Of a DNA stretch of 64,000 nt, positions 44,478-54,638 are shown piece after piece. Positions within the stretch are counted from its first letter, which is position 1; each line of letters starts with the position of its first letter. Both the position numbers and the translations under genes were made by a program. The notes under the pieces were generated by a model, which was given only the letters and a program-made list of their open reading frames with translations, searched no databases and had not been told where the DNA came from. This DNA is from Mesorhizobium sp. M1B.F.Ca.ET.045.04.1.1 (lineage in GTDB: Bacteria > Pseudomonadota > Alphaproteobacteria > Rhizobiales > Rhizobiaceae): positions 2,643,001 through 2,707,000 of the forward strand of contig NZ_CP034448.1 of the NCBI RefSeq assembly GCF_003952465.1. The letters are read 5' to 3'.

Positions 44478-45239
44478 CTATTTCGGCGCCATGCGGATCG
44501 CGCCGTCGAGGCGGATCGTCTCGCCGTTCAGCATCTGGTTCTCGATGATGTGGAGAGCAAGCGCGGCATACTCCGATGGCTCGCCGAGGCGGGGCGGGAA
44601 GGGGACCGAGGCGCCGAGCGAATCCTGCACCTCCTGCGGCATGCCGGCCATCATCGGCGTCTTGAAGATGCCGGGGGCGATGGTGCAGACGCGGATGCCG
44701 GAGCGCGCGAGGTCGCGCGCCACCGGCAGCGTCATGCCGACGACGCCGCCCTTGGATGCCGAATAGGCGGCCTGGCCGATCTGGCCGTCATAGGCCGCGA
44801 CCGAAGCGGTGTTGACGATGATGCCGCGCTCGCCGCCTGCCAGCGGATCGAGTTTCGCCGCCCGGTCGGCGACGAGGCGGATCATGTTGAAGGTGCCGAT
44901 CAGGTTGATCTCGATCACCTTGCGGTACTGGTCGAGTGGGTGCGGACCATCCTTGCCGACCGTCTTCACGCCGATGGCGATGCCGGCGCAGTTGACCAGG
45001 ATGCGCGGCTCGCCGAGCTTGTTCGCCACCTCGGCAATGGCGGCGACGCCGCTGTCGCCGCTGCTGACATCGCACTGAACGGCGATGCCGCCGATATCGG
45101 CGGCAACCTTCGCCGCGCGCTCGACGCCGACATCCAGTATGGCAACCCTGGCGCCCTTGGCGGCAAGGGCGCGCGCCGTCGCTTCGCCTAGGCCGGAGCC
45201 ACCGCCGGTGACGATCGCGATCTGGCCATTCGGGTTCAT
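44478..45239 (-). CDS. SDR dehydrogenase, 3-hydroxyacyl-CoA type
   Basis: A 253-residue short-chain dehydrogenase. [15 protein letters not shown] (9-23) binds NAD(H). NCAGIAIG follows. S in [17 protein letters not shown] and K in YSASKGGVV form the catalytic set. The C-terminus [14 protein letters not shown] and the overall order match type II 3-hydroxyacyl-CoA dehydrogenases (HSD17B10-like). It likely oxidises 2-methyl-3-hydroxyacyl-CoA and is co-transcribed with the CoA transferase. Confidence 0.9.
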   Translation of the reverse strand: MNPNGQIAIVTGGGSGLGEATARALAAKGARVAILDVGVERAAKVAADIGGIAVQCDVSSGDSGVAAIAEVANKLGEPRILVNCAGIAIGVKTVGKDGPHPLDQYRKVIEINLIGTFNMIRLVADRAAKLDPLAGGERGIIVNTASVAAYDGQIGQAAYSASKGGVVGMTLPVARDLARSGIRVCTIAPGIFKTPMMAGMPQEVQDSLGASVPFPPRLGEPSEYAALALHIIENQMLNGETIRLDGAIRMAPK

Positions 45240-45345
45240 GTCGGCGTCCTCCCAGGATTTTTGGTCATGCTACGAAGCCCGCCCGCGAGGCGCAACCTGC
45301 ATCAATTGACATGTGGATTGACGGTCGGCGGGATCAATCGCGGGG

Positions 45346-45376
45346 CGATTGACCGGGATCAATCGACATTGTCGAT
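45346..45376. repeat. Overlapping palindromes between SDR and GNAT genes
   Basis: CGATTGA (45346-45352) pairs with TCAATCG (45359-45365), and ATCGACA-T-TGTCGAT (45362-45376) is a second palindrome that overlaps the stop of the GNAT gene. The motif TCAATCG is repeated nearby (45334). These may form alternative hairpins for termination after the GNAT gene or be operators for the SDR operon. Confidence 0.4.
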
Positions 45377-45912
45377 CACGCCATTGCTGGGAGTTGCTCG
45401 GGCAGGCGGGCGGTGTCCGCATGGCAGACCTCGCCGACGAACCGGGCCACCGCGCCCGGCCTGATTTCGTGGTGGAGAAGCCTGTCGAGATCGACCGGGC
45501 GCGGCATGGTGATCTGCCCGCGCGGGAAGCGCTTGAAGCCGAGCGGCCCATAGTAAGGCTCGTCGCCGACCAGCATCACGGCCGGCGCGCCGGCCTTCGC
45601 CGCGGCTTCGAGCGCGATCGCAACCAGCCGGCGGCCGATGCCGAGATTCTTGAACGCCGGCCGCACGGCGAGCGGCCCCAGCATCATGGCGCGGCCGACG
45701 CCTGCCGCGACGCGCGTCATGCGCACGGAAGCAATCACCGTATCGCCCTTGACCGCGACAAAAGACATCGAGCGGTCATGCCCGCCGGACTCGCGGATCT
45801 TGTAAGCGGCAAGCACAAAACGGCCTGGCCCGAAGGCTTCCTCGTTTATGGCTTCGATTTCAGGATCGTGCGCCGGGGTTTCCGGCAGATATTTCACGTC
45901 GGCAAGGCTCAT
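45376..45912 (-). CDS. GNAT-family N-acetyltransferase
   Basis: A 178-residue acetyltransferase of the YhbS-like branch. It has FVLAAYKIRESGGHDRSMSF, strand MMLGPLAVRPAFKNLGIGRR (motif A, the acetyl-CoA pyrophosphate loop Q/R-x-x-G-x-G/A at about 90-110), and VMLVGDEPYYGPLGFKRFP as motif B. Substrate unknown. It is divergent to the glutathionyl-hydroquinone reductase gene across 314 bp. Confidence 0.85.
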   Translation of the reverse strand: MSLADVKYLPETPAHDPEIEAINEEAFGPGRFVLAAYKIRESGGHDRSMSFVAVKGDTVIASVRMTRVAAGVGRAMMLGPLAVRPAFKNLGIGRRLVAIALEAAAKAGAPAVMLVGDEPYYGPLGFKRFPRGQITMPRPVDLDRLLHHEIRPGAVARFVGEVCHADTARLPEQLPAMA

Positions 45913-46106
45913 GGTCTTTGCGTTCCGGTATGCGAGGAAAGGTTTGCTGCAAGCGGCAGCGTTCGCCAGTCAGCGCTTCATCAAGCGCGGGCGCCCTTTC
46001 GTCGTCGGTCGAACCGGATCGAGGCAAAGTCGAACATGGGCGCCTCCGCTACCATCAATTTTTCCCGGCTGCAATCGGCGCTTTTCACCTTTCTTTGTGC
46101 GGCTCG

Positions 46107-46160
46107 ACGAACTGGTTCGTCGTTTGAACGAACTGGTTCGTCGTTTGACGAACTGTTCAG
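46107..46160. promoter_or_regulatory. Two and a half tandem 21-bp operator-like repeats
   Basis: Two identical 21-bp units (46107-46127 and 46128-46148) each carry ACGAAC-TG-GTTCGT followed by CGTTTGA. A shortened copy (CGAACTGTTCAG) follows at 46149-46160. Each core is an inverted repeat, and the period is two helical turns, so bound dimers would line up on one face. The array lies 67-120 bp before the reductase gene at 46227. The regulator is unknown. Confidence 0.7.
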
Positions 46161-46226
46161 CGCCTGAGGGCTTCGACATTCCGGCCAAACGCCTAAATAT
46201 CTGTTGGGGCCGCAGGGAGATTTCGC

Positions 46227-47210
46227 ATGGGATTGCTGATTGAAGGCAGATGGCAGGATCGGCCGGTCGCCAACAGCGGCGGCAGATTCGTGCGGGCCGA
46301 AGCGCAATGGCGCGACTGGGTGACGCGCGACGGCGCGCCGGCGGAGGGCCACAAGCGCGGCTTCAAGGCAGAACCCGGCCGCTACCACCTTTACGTCTCG
46401 CTTGCCTGCCCATGGGCGCACCGGACGCTGATATTCCGCGCCCTGAAGAAGCTGGAAGCCATCATCTCCGTCTCGGTGGTGCACCATTTCATGGGCGAGA
46501 ACGGTTGGACCTTCAAGGCGGAAGACGGCGCCACCGGAGACACGCTCTACGGCCTCGACTTCCTGCACCAGATCTATGCGAAGGCCGATCCCGCCTATTC
46601 GGGCCGGGCCTCGGTGCCTGTGCTGTGGGATAAACACCAACAGACCATCGTCAATAACGAGTCCTCAGAAATCATTCGGATGCTCAATTCCGCCTTCGAC
46701 GAATGGGGCGATGCGAACCTCGACTTCTATCCGCGGGCGCTGCGCGCCGAGATCGACAAGATCAATGCGCTGGTCTATCCGGCGATCAACAACGGCGTTT
46801 ACCGCACCGGCTTCGCCACCACGCAGGAAGCCTATGAGGAAGCGTTCGGCGAGCTGTTCTCGGCGCTCGATACGATCGAGGAGCGGCTTTCAAAGCACCG
46901 CTATCTGGCCGGCGAACGCATCACCGAAGCCGACTGGCGGCTGTTCACCACGCTGGTGCGCTTCGATCCGGTCTATGTCGGCCACTTCAAATGCAATCTG
47001 CGCCGCATCGCCGACTATCCGAACCTGTCGAACTATCTGCGCGACCTCTACCAGGTGCCCGGCGTGTCAGGAACGGTCAACCTGCATCACATCAAGTCGC
47101 ATTATTACGGAAGCCACAAATCGATCAATCCGACGGGCATTGTCCCGGTGGGGCCAGAACTCGACTATGCGGCGGCGCACGATCGCGGCAGGTTCAGGAA
47201 GGCAGCTTGA
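46227..47210 (+). CDS. Glutathionyl-hydroquinone reductase (omega/xi-type GST)
   Basis: A 327-residue protein of the YqjG/PcpF family. The catalytic cysteine is in LACPWAHRTLIFRALK near residue 60, with the N-terminal thioredoxin fold. SSEIIRMLNSAFDEWG and the helical domain with ITEADWRLFTTLVRFD and YPNLSNYLRDLYQ follow. These enzymes remove glutathione from glutathionyl-hydroquinones. The tandem operator upstream suggests induction by quinones or other electrophiles, which is an inference. Confidence 0.92.
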   Translation: MGLLIEGRWQDRPVANSGGRFVRAEAQWRDWVTRDGAPAEGHKRGFKAEPGRYHLYVSLACPWAHRTLIFRALKKLEAIISVSVVHHFMGENGWTFKAEDGATGDTLYGLDFLHQIYAKADPAYSGRASVPVLWDKHQQTIVNNESSEIIRMLNSAFDEWGDANLDFYPRALRAEIDKINALVYPAINNGVYRTGFATTQEAYEEAFGELFSALDTIEERLSKHRYLAGERITEADWRLFTTLVRFDPVYVGHFKCNLRRIADYPNLSNYLRDLYQVPGVSGTVNLHHIKSHYYGSHKSINPTGIVPVGPELDYAAAHDRGRFRKAA

Positions 47211-47714
47211 CTACCAGTAGACTGAGGCCTGCTCGCCGTCGAAAATTTCGGCAATCCGTCGTCGTGTCGCCGGCGTCGTGTCTTTCGGCAGGCGGTCTAG
47301 CGGAAAGAAGGCCGCCTCGGCGATCTCATGGTCAGGCAGTTTTGGCGCCGCCTGGCTGAAGGCTTCGATCAGATAGAGACCGACATGGTCGCGGCGGCTG
47401 GAGCGGCGGTTGAAATGCATCGATTTTAGCATCGGCGGGGCCGTCAGCGCGATGTTGCCTTCCTCGGCCAGCTCGCGCGCCAAGGCCTCAAGAAGGGTCT
47501 CGCCTATCTCGACGCCGCCGCCCGGCAATTGCCAGCCCGGAACATAGGTATGGCGGATGAGGAAGACGGTGTTGGAGGCGCGGTCGTAGACCAGGCCGCG
47601 GACGCCAAGCGTCATCGGGCGCCGCAGCAGGAAATAGAGATGGAACAGCCTTGCCCGCAGTCCCGCCCAGCCGGCCTGGCGGAACGCCTGTTCCGGATCG
47701 GTGGCGCCGGTCAT
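47211..47714 (-). CDS. Nudix hydrolase
   Basis: A 167-residue Nudix protein. The box GGGVEIGETLLEALARELAEEGNI spans about residues 70-93, with the Mg-binding RELAEEG. The first ~40 residues include a basic, hydrophobic segment (LRARLFHLYFLLRRPM). Substrates are nucleoside diphosphates linked to another group. It is convergent with the reductase gene and divergent to the metallophosphoesterase. Confidence 0.87.
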   Translation of the reverse strand: MTGATDPEQAFRQAGWAGLRARLFHLYFLLRRPMTLGVRGLVYDRASNTVFLIRHTYVPGWQLPGGGVEIGETLLEALARELAEEGNIALTAPPMLKSMHFNRRSSRRDHVGLYLIEAFSQAAPKLPDHEIAEAAFFPLDRLPKDTTPATRRRIAEIFDGEQASVYW

Positions 47715-47782
47715 CCGGCAATCGCCAAGCGAACAGCAAACGGTGAGTGGAAAGCCTGAACCGTGTCGCTTAAGAAGGGGCT

Positions 47783-48727
47783 ATGCTCAGGCTCGCACAT
47801 ATTTCCGATGTCCATCTGGGGCCTCTGCCCGATGTAACCTATCGCGACCTCGCGTCCAAGCGCGTGCTGGGTTACGTCAACTGGCAGCGCAACCGTCGCC
47901 GCCATATGCATGATGCCGTCATCGACACGATCGTCGCCGACATCAAGGCCAACGCGCCAGACCATCTCGCCGTCACCGGCGATCTCGTCAACCTGGCGCT
48001 CGACGGCGAGATCGAGATGGCGAAGCATTGGTTGGAGACGCTTGGCGCTCCGAACGACGTGTCCGTGGTGCCAGGCAATCACGACGCCTACGTGCCGGGC
48101 GCCTTCGACAAGGTCTGCCGGTCCTGGGCGCCGTGGATGACGGGCGACGGTGTCAACAGCCCGGTCGACCGCAATTCCTTTCCGTATCTGCGTGTGCGAG
48201 GCGATGTTGCGCTGATCGGCGTCACGACGGCGCGGGCCACGGCGCCTTTCATGGCCAACGGGTTCTTCATGGAGGGCCAGGCGGAGCGGCTCGCCAAGAT
48301 ACTCGATGCCACGGCCAAACAGGGGCTGTTTCGCGCCATCATGATCCATCATCCGCCAGTGCGCGGCGCCGTCTCGCAGCATAAGCGGCTGTTCGGCATC
48401 GCGCGCTTCAACAAGGTCATTCGCCGGCATGGCGCCGAGCTTGTCCTGCACGGTCACTCGCATCTGCCGTCGCTGTTCACCATCGGCCCGCGCGGCGCCA
48501 AGGTGCCGGTGGTCGGCGTGGCCGCCGCCGGCCAGGCGCCGGGCGGCAGGCATCCGGCCGCTCAATACAATCTGTTCGAGATAGACGGGGAAAAAGGCAA
48601 CTGGAGCATCCGCCTGACACGGCGCGGCCTGACCGGTCCGGCACTGCCGCCGTCGGATATTCAGGTGATGGAGCTCGGCGTCGATATGCCTGTGGTTCGG
48701 GAGCCAAAGCCTGTTCCATCCCGATGA
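47783..48727 (+). CDS. Calcineurin-type metallophosphoesterase
   Basis: A 314-residue enzyme. Two-metal motifs in order: ISDVHLG (D-x-H, about 7-13), VTGDLVN (GD), VPGNHDAY (GNHD), MIHHPPV and LHGHSHLPS (GH-x-H). This order is typical of cAMP phosphodiesterase-like CpdA and UDP-diacylglucosamine-hydrolase relatives. The exact substrate is not clear. Its stop codon lies inside a hairpin (48715-48739) that is probably its terminator. Confidence 0.9.
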   Translation: MLRLAHISDVHLGPLPDVTYRDLASKRVLGYVNWQRNRRRHMHDAVIDTIVADIKANAPDHLAVTGDLVNLALDGEIEMAKHWLETLGAPNDVSVVPGNHDAYVPGAFDKVCRSWAPWMTGDGVNSPVDRNSFPYLRVRGDVALIGVTTARATAPFMANGFFMEGQAERLAKILDATAKQGLFRAIMIHHPPVRGAVSQHKRLFGIARFNKVIRRHGAELVLHGHSHLPSLFTIGPRGAKVPVVGVAAAGQAPGGRHPAAQYNLFEIDGEKGNWSIRLTRRGLTGPALPPSDIQVMELGVDMPVVREPKPVPSR

Positions 48728-48739
48728 AATCGGGATGGA
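48715..48739 (+). terminator. Hairpin overlapping the metallophosphoesterase stop codon
   Basis: TCCATCCCGAT-GAA-ATCGGGATGGA forms a perfect 11-bp stem with a 3-base loop; the TGA stop is at 48725-48727. A T-rich stretch follows (CTATCTGTTTGTTT). It probably terminates transcription. Confidence 0.65.
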
Positions 48740-48759
48740 TAGGCTCTATCTGTTTGTTT

Positions 48760-48808
48760 GAGCATGATCTTTTCCGAAAACCGGATTCCACTTTTCGGGA
48801 TCATGCTC
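48760..48808. repeat. Rhizobial intergenic palindrome
   Basis: GAGCATGATC at 48760 and GATCATGCTC ending at 48808 bracket TTTTCCGAAAA and CTTTTCGG, forming a long imperfect hairpin. I recognise this unit as a dispersed intergenic palindrome common in Rhizobiales genomes. It falls between the convergent metallophosphoesterase and membrane-protein genes. Confidence 0.65.
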
Positions 48809-48811
48809 CCG

Positions 48812-49429
48812 TCAGAAGCTGATCTTCATCTGGGCGATGCGGTCCCAGAACAGCACGAGCGACACCGCCAGGCCCACCAGGGCGCCGGCGGCGATCAAGC
48901 CAAGGCCGGCGAAGAAGGTCGTCCAGCCGTTGCGGCGCGCTGCGGATTGCAAGGGCGGCTCCGCTTCCTGGACATCGGCGCGATGCAGGCCAGGCACGGC
49001 GCTCTCGACCCCGCCCTCCATCATCCGCTGCCGTTCGACGACACGCTCGGCCACGTATCGTGTCACGGCGTCCGAAACGGGCTTCATGTCGACGGATTCG
49101 GCCAGCACCACGCGGCCGATGCGCGTGTCCTTGAGGAAGCGGAAGGTGCGGCGATCCCGCCCCATGGCGACGTGGCTGACGGCATCGATCCACAGTCGTG
49201 GCTGCAGGCCTGACGAGACGGCGAAATCGAAATTGTCGATGTCGGCCGGCACATCGGCAAAGACGGGCGCAAGCTCGGCAGCCAGAAGTTCGAGCCGCAT
49301 GCGGTGCGCCTCGCGCATGTCGACCACCACATCGTCGCGGTCGGCGAAGGCATTCTTGACGTCGCGGATCGCATCCGCGAGCTTTCGCGATGGCTCGATC
49401 GGGGTGATTTTGTCGCCTGCATCCTTCAT
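48812..49429 (-). CDS. Conserved protein with one C-terminal membrane segment
   Basis: A 205-residue protein (start ATG 49429, GAGGCAG upstream; a start at 49486 has no good site). A soluble part (IDNFDFAVSSGLQPRLWIDA, FRFLKDTRIGRVVLAES) precedes a C-terminal membrane helix (FFAGLGLIAAGALVGLAVSL, about 175-198) and a short tail. That is a tail-anchored layout. I do not recognise the family and no catalytic motif is evident. It lies next to an alpha/beta hydrolase gene on the same strand. Confidence 0.75.
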   Translation of the reverse strand: MKDAGDKITPIEPSRKLADAIRDVKNAFADRDDVVVDMREAHRMRLELLAAELAPVFADVPADIDNFDFAVSSGLQPRLWIDAVSHVAMGRDRRTFRFLKDTRIGRVVLAESVDMKPVSDAVTRYVAERVVERQRMMEGGVESAVPGLHRADVQEAEPPLQSAARRNGWTTFFAGLGLIAAGALVGLAVSLVLFWDRIAQMKISF

Positions 49430-49499
49430 GGCGGCTGCCTCGCTGTTGGTAAACAGCGAGTTAACACAGTCGCCGGCAAAATGCACTGCGAGATGGGGT

Positions 49500-50303
49500 T
49501 CAGCTCGCCGCGGCGCCCAATACAGGCCGCCGGCCTCGACGGCGCCGCCGCGTGTTGCGGCGCACGACCTCTGCGATCAGGTCGGGCGCCTCCTCGGCCA
49601 GCATGTGGCCGGCCTCCAGCACGTGGTGCAGGTGGAAATGCGCCGGCAGGCTTTCGGCCTGGTCGACGGGCAGGACGGGATCGTCGGTTCCCCAAACCAC
49701 CATCACCGGCATGTTCAAGGTCTCCAGCCGTTCGCCGGGGATGACACCTTGCCGGTCATCCCTGGTCATCGCGGCCGCGATATCGACAAGGGTCTGTAAC
49801 TGGCCCGGCCGTCCACGCATACGCAAAAGCGCCTCCACCACGTGTTCAGGAGGCATGCTTCCCGGTCCCGACATGGCGGCAAGACAAGCGCGAATCTCAT
49901 TGCTGTCGTCTGCGGCGGCATAGCGGCGCAGCAGCGGCCCGTTGATCTCGGGACCGAAGCCGCCGGGCGCCAGCAAGGTCAGCGAGGCCACCCTTTCGGG
50001 ATCGGCGAGCGCCATCAACGTTGCGATCGCGCCGCCCATGGAATGGCCAACGAGGTGGACCCTGCCCAGCCGGCGGATGGCCAGATCCGCGAGGATGGCC
50101 CGTGCCGCCTGCTTGGCGCCGCCATTTCCGTCACATTCCAACGAGTTTCCATGGCCCGGCAGATCGTAGGCCAGCACCCTCGCACTCGGCGCCAATGCAG
50201 AAATCACGTCGCGCCATGTCTCATGGCAGCTACCGAAGCCGTGCAGCAACACGATCGTCTTCGGGCCTGCACCGTATTCGGCGACGTTAAGGGATGGCAG
50301 CAT
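49500..50303 (-). CDS. Alpha/beta hydrolase
   Basis: A 267-residue hydrolase. HGFGSCHETW near residue 21 is the oxyanion region. GHSMGG (about 91-96) has the nucleophile. D in WGTDDPVLPV and H in EAGHMLAEE complete the triad. It is of the RsbQ-like/haloperoxidase type (HGFG-x-D/C). Substrate unknown. The C-terminus ends in a run of arginines (RRNTRRRRRGRR) that is unusual and may bind nucleic acid or membrane. Confidence 0.87.
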   Translation of the reverse strand: MLPSLNVAEYGAGPKTIVLLHGFGSCHETWRDVISALAPSARVLAYDLPGHGNSLECDGNGGAKQAARAILADLAIRRLGRVHLVGHSMGGAIATLMALADPERVASLTLLAPGGFGPEINGPLLRRYAAADDSNEIRACLAAMSGPGSMPPEHVVEALLRMRGRPGQLQTLVDIAAAMTRDDRQGVIPGERLETLNMPVMVVWGTDDPVLPVDQAESLPAHFHLHHVLEAGHMLAEEAPDLIAEVVRRNTRRRRRGRRPVLGAAAS

Positions 50304-50531
50304 GAAATTTATCGGTTACGAAGCAAAACGAGCGGCAATTCCAAATCGTGGCTGGATGCTCCCCGGCCGAGTCGATAGCTAGTAAAATCTTCGCGACTGG
50401 GGCGGTCAGCGCCAAACCAACCGCATAAGCATACTCTAATTTTTTCGGTCGTCCTCGTGCTATTGAGGCGATCGGGGCAGCCAGGGATCGGTTCCATCGT
50501 CGGTCGACGCGGCGGAGACAGGCTTGCGGCC

Positions 50532-52298
50532 TCAGCTTGGATTGCCGATTCCCGCAGAGCGCAGGGACTGCACCAGCCGATCGGTGAGATCCGCGGGATA
50601 CTTCCTGTCGACGAAGGTCGCGCGCGGATCGGCGGCGAATTTCGGGAATTCGGCCGTCAATTCGTTGGCCAGCTGGCTCGCGAGTTTGTCACGGCCTGAA
50701 ATCTTGGCGCCGATCAGGCGTGCGGCCAGGTAATGCGATTTTGACGCCGTGGTTCTGAGCGACTCGCTGGCAATCGCCGCCCGCTTCGTGTCGCCTTGCA
50801 TCAGGGCTCCGAGAAACAGACCGTAATCCCACCAGGTCGGGTGGCCGCTGAATGTTTCGACGGCGTGGCCGAGGATCGGCGTACCTTCCTGATATTTGCC
50901 GGCGAAGATCAGACCGTAGCCATAGGCGGCGGCCATACCGAGATCATAGGGGTTGAGCTCATAGGACTTGCGCATCCAGCGGATCGCTTCGTCGGTATTG
51001 CCGAGACGCGAGTTGAGATAGCCATAGGCGCGATGCGCGTGCGGGCTCATCGGCCCCATCTGAATGGCGCGATGAGCAAACGACATGGCCTGTTCGATGG
51101 TCGCGCCGGGCGGATAGGCGTAGTGGTTGTTGACGGCTTCCAGTTGCAGGGAAGCCAGTTCCGAGTAGACGAGCGATGATTTCGTGCCTTCGCCGACCAG
51201 CTTCTCCAGGCAGCGATACGCAGCCTCGTGCGTCTTGCCGCTCTGGTCGAGGTAGTAGCGGTCGTTGAGCACCAGACATCCGATCTGGCTGGTCTGGATG
51301 TCGCTCTGGTCGATATAACTGTAGATCGCGCCGGAAGCGGGGATGGTCGAAGTCAAAAGACTGGCGACGTTGTTCTCGACCGCACCAGGCGCGCTTTCAG
51401 CTGACGTCAGGTTGCGCGACAGGAGAACCCGTCCTGTCGCGACGCTTTGCAATTCGATCATCACGTCGCCGGCGGCGGGTCCGGGAATAACGTCGAAAAC
51501 GAAGCTAACGGGATCGGCGGAACTTTCGCGCGTGGCATCGGCGTCACGCCCGATGAAGTCTATGGTATCGAAGCCGGCGAGGCCTGCGCGTAGCGAAGCG
51601 GCGACACGGGCCGCCTCAGGGCCATCGGCTTTGATGGCCATGTAGATCAAGGGCAAGCTCTCGAACGGCTGCGAAGCAACGCTGCTGGTCGCACCTGCCG
51701 TTTCGACCGGCGCGGCTGCGTCGCGATCGTGGAAAAAGGCGTTGCCCTGGCGGACGACAAGGACACCCAGCATGGCGATGACCAGAACCATGGCGGCCCA
51801 GAAGAACCGCAATTGGCGCGTCAGCGAAGAGGCGGACGCCGCCGGGGTCGGCATCAATGGCGCGGCTTCGGTGGGTGCGGAATTCTCGAGATGTTCGGCC
51901 GATGGCGGAGCGGCCTGGCCGCTACCGGCGGGTTTGGCTTCGGCGGCCAGCCGGATCGCATTCAGCTCGTAGGAAGGTACATAGCCGCCACGCGGGATTG
52001 CGATGCGCACCGGCTCGGCAATGCCCTCATTGGCGAAATAATGCTCCAGAAGCTCACGCAGCCGCCCGGCTTGGACCCTGACGACGGCGTCGGTCGCCGA
52101 GTCGAAATCGCCGTCCTTGCCGAAGACGTCCATGGCGATGGAAAGGCCCTTCAGCCTGTCGCCTTCGCCGGCCTGCTCGCGCTCCACGAGATAGCGTAAT
52201 AGCCTGCGCGCGCGCTCGGAGCGTCCGAACGTTTCGCTGGCAAGCAGTCGCTCCAATGTCTCGCGCACTGCGGGGGCGGCAGGCGTGGCAGGCTCCAA
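50532..52298 (-). CDS. Winged-helix-like / TPR membrane protein
   Basis: A 588-residue protein read from TTG at 52298 (GGAAGGA upstream); an ATG at 52364 would add 22 non-conserved residues. The N-terminal part (SETFGRSERARRLLRYLVER, DAVVRVQAGRLRELLEHYF, RIAIPRGGYVPSYE) is the OmpR-like domain seen in adenylate-cyclase/TPR proteins. A membrane helix lies near 160-180. A periplasmic region with TPR-like helices (SFAHRAIQMGPMSPHAHRAY, WMRKSYELNPYDLGMAAAYG) follows. It may sense envelope signals and act on DNA. Function unknown. Confidence 0.75.
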   Translation of the reverse strand: MEPATPAAPAVRETLERLLASETFGRSERARRLLRYLVEREQAGEGDRLKGLSIAMDVFGKDGDFDSATDAVVRVQAGRLRELLEHYFANEGIAEPVRIAIPRGGYVPSYELNAIRLAAEAKPAGSGQAAPPSAEHLENSAPTEAAPLMPTPAASASSLTRQLRFFWAAMVLVIAMLGVLVVRQGNAFFHDRDAAAPVETAGATSSVASQPFESLPLIYMAIKADGPEAARVAASLRAGLAGFDTIDFIGRDADATRESSADPVSFVFDVIPGPAAGDVMIELQSVATGRVLLSRNLTSAESAPGAVENNVASLLTSTIPASGAIYSYIDQSDIQTSQIGCLVLNDRYYLDQSGKTHEAAYRCLEKLVGEGTKSSLVYSELASLQLEAVNNHYAYPPGATIEQAMSFAHRAIQMGPMSPHAHRAYGYLNSRLGNTDEAIRWMRKSYELNPYDLGMAAAYGYGLIFAGKYQEGTPILGHAVETFSGHPTWWDYGLFLGALMQGDTKRAAIASESLRTTASKSHYLAARLIGAKISGRDKLASQLANELTAEFPKFAADPRATFVDRKYPADLTDRLVQSLRSAGIGNPS

Positions 52299-52495
52299 GT
52301 GTCGATCCTTCCGAAGTCGGCACAGGTTAGGGCGCGATAATATAGCGCTCGCGCCGTCGCACAAGGAACCTTCTGTTATGTGATCGCGTAAGCCACGGGA
52401 AATTTACCTGCCGGTTAATGAATTTGATCGCGGCTTGCGCCTGCCATGAAGCGTGGCACGTCCGGTGAACGCGCCACGCTTCATAGGTCAAACAA

Positions 52496-54268
<1,773 letters not shown>

Positions 54269-54355
54269 TCAGGCGGGTTGGTGCCGAGCGGCGCCTTTAC
54301 CAAAGTTTCATTCGCTTGATGTGACTTGCCAATCTGGCCAAGGAGCATGCGCCCT

Positions 54356-54384
54356 GAGCGGCGGTTTTCGACCGCCGGGCGCTC
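54356..54384 (-). promoter_or_regulatory. leuA leader hairpin
   Basis: On the transcribed strand, GAGCG-x4-GCGGT and ACCGC-CGCTC pair around a CGAAA loop, forming a stem directly after the leader peptide stop. A second hairpin (CCGCC-TGAA-GGCGG, about 54265-54278) stands just before the leuA ribosome site. Alternative pairing between these parts is plausible; the exact terminator is not marked by a T-run. Confidence 0.5.
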
Positions 54385-54386
54385 CT

Positions 54387-54506
54387 TCAGCGAACCCGGC
54401 GATCGCCGATAAGGCCGAGAAGAAGCAGGGTCGAAGCAAGCGCGCGCACGGTCTCGCCGGCAAAGCCGGGGCGAGGAGAAGCGACGGAGCGGGTGCGCGT
54501 GGTCAT
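54387..54506 (-). CDS. leuA leader peptide (leucine-rich)
   Basis: A 39-codon open frame, ATG at 54506 with AAGAGAG upstream and TGA at 54387-54389. Near its end it reads STLLLLGLIG, five leucine codons in six (CTG CTT CTT CTC GGC CTT). It is followed at once by hairpins and then leuA. This is the layout of a ribosome-stalling attenuator: when Leu-tRNA is scarce, ribosomes pause at the leucine run and leuA is transcribed. The remaining peptide shows no other function. Confidence 0.8.
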   Translation of the reverse strand: MTTRTRSVASPRPGFAGETVRALASTLLLLGLIGDRRVR

Positions 54507-54638
54507 GCCGGCTCTCTTACAGGAGCAGCCATCGGGAGGCAAGTGCCGGCCCCGCCGCGTGAAGTGCCGCTCTTCCCCGCATCAGGCAAATGCGCCACAC
54601 TCGCTCCCGGAGGACCTGATCTCAGGGGGAGGTCGTGC

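Noticed and set aside
46107..46160. GAAC/GTTC array as an SOS (LexA) box
   Set aside because: Alphaproteobacterial LexA uses GTTC-N7-GTTC direct repeats. Here GAAC and GTTC are inverted with two bases between, so the pattern does not fit.
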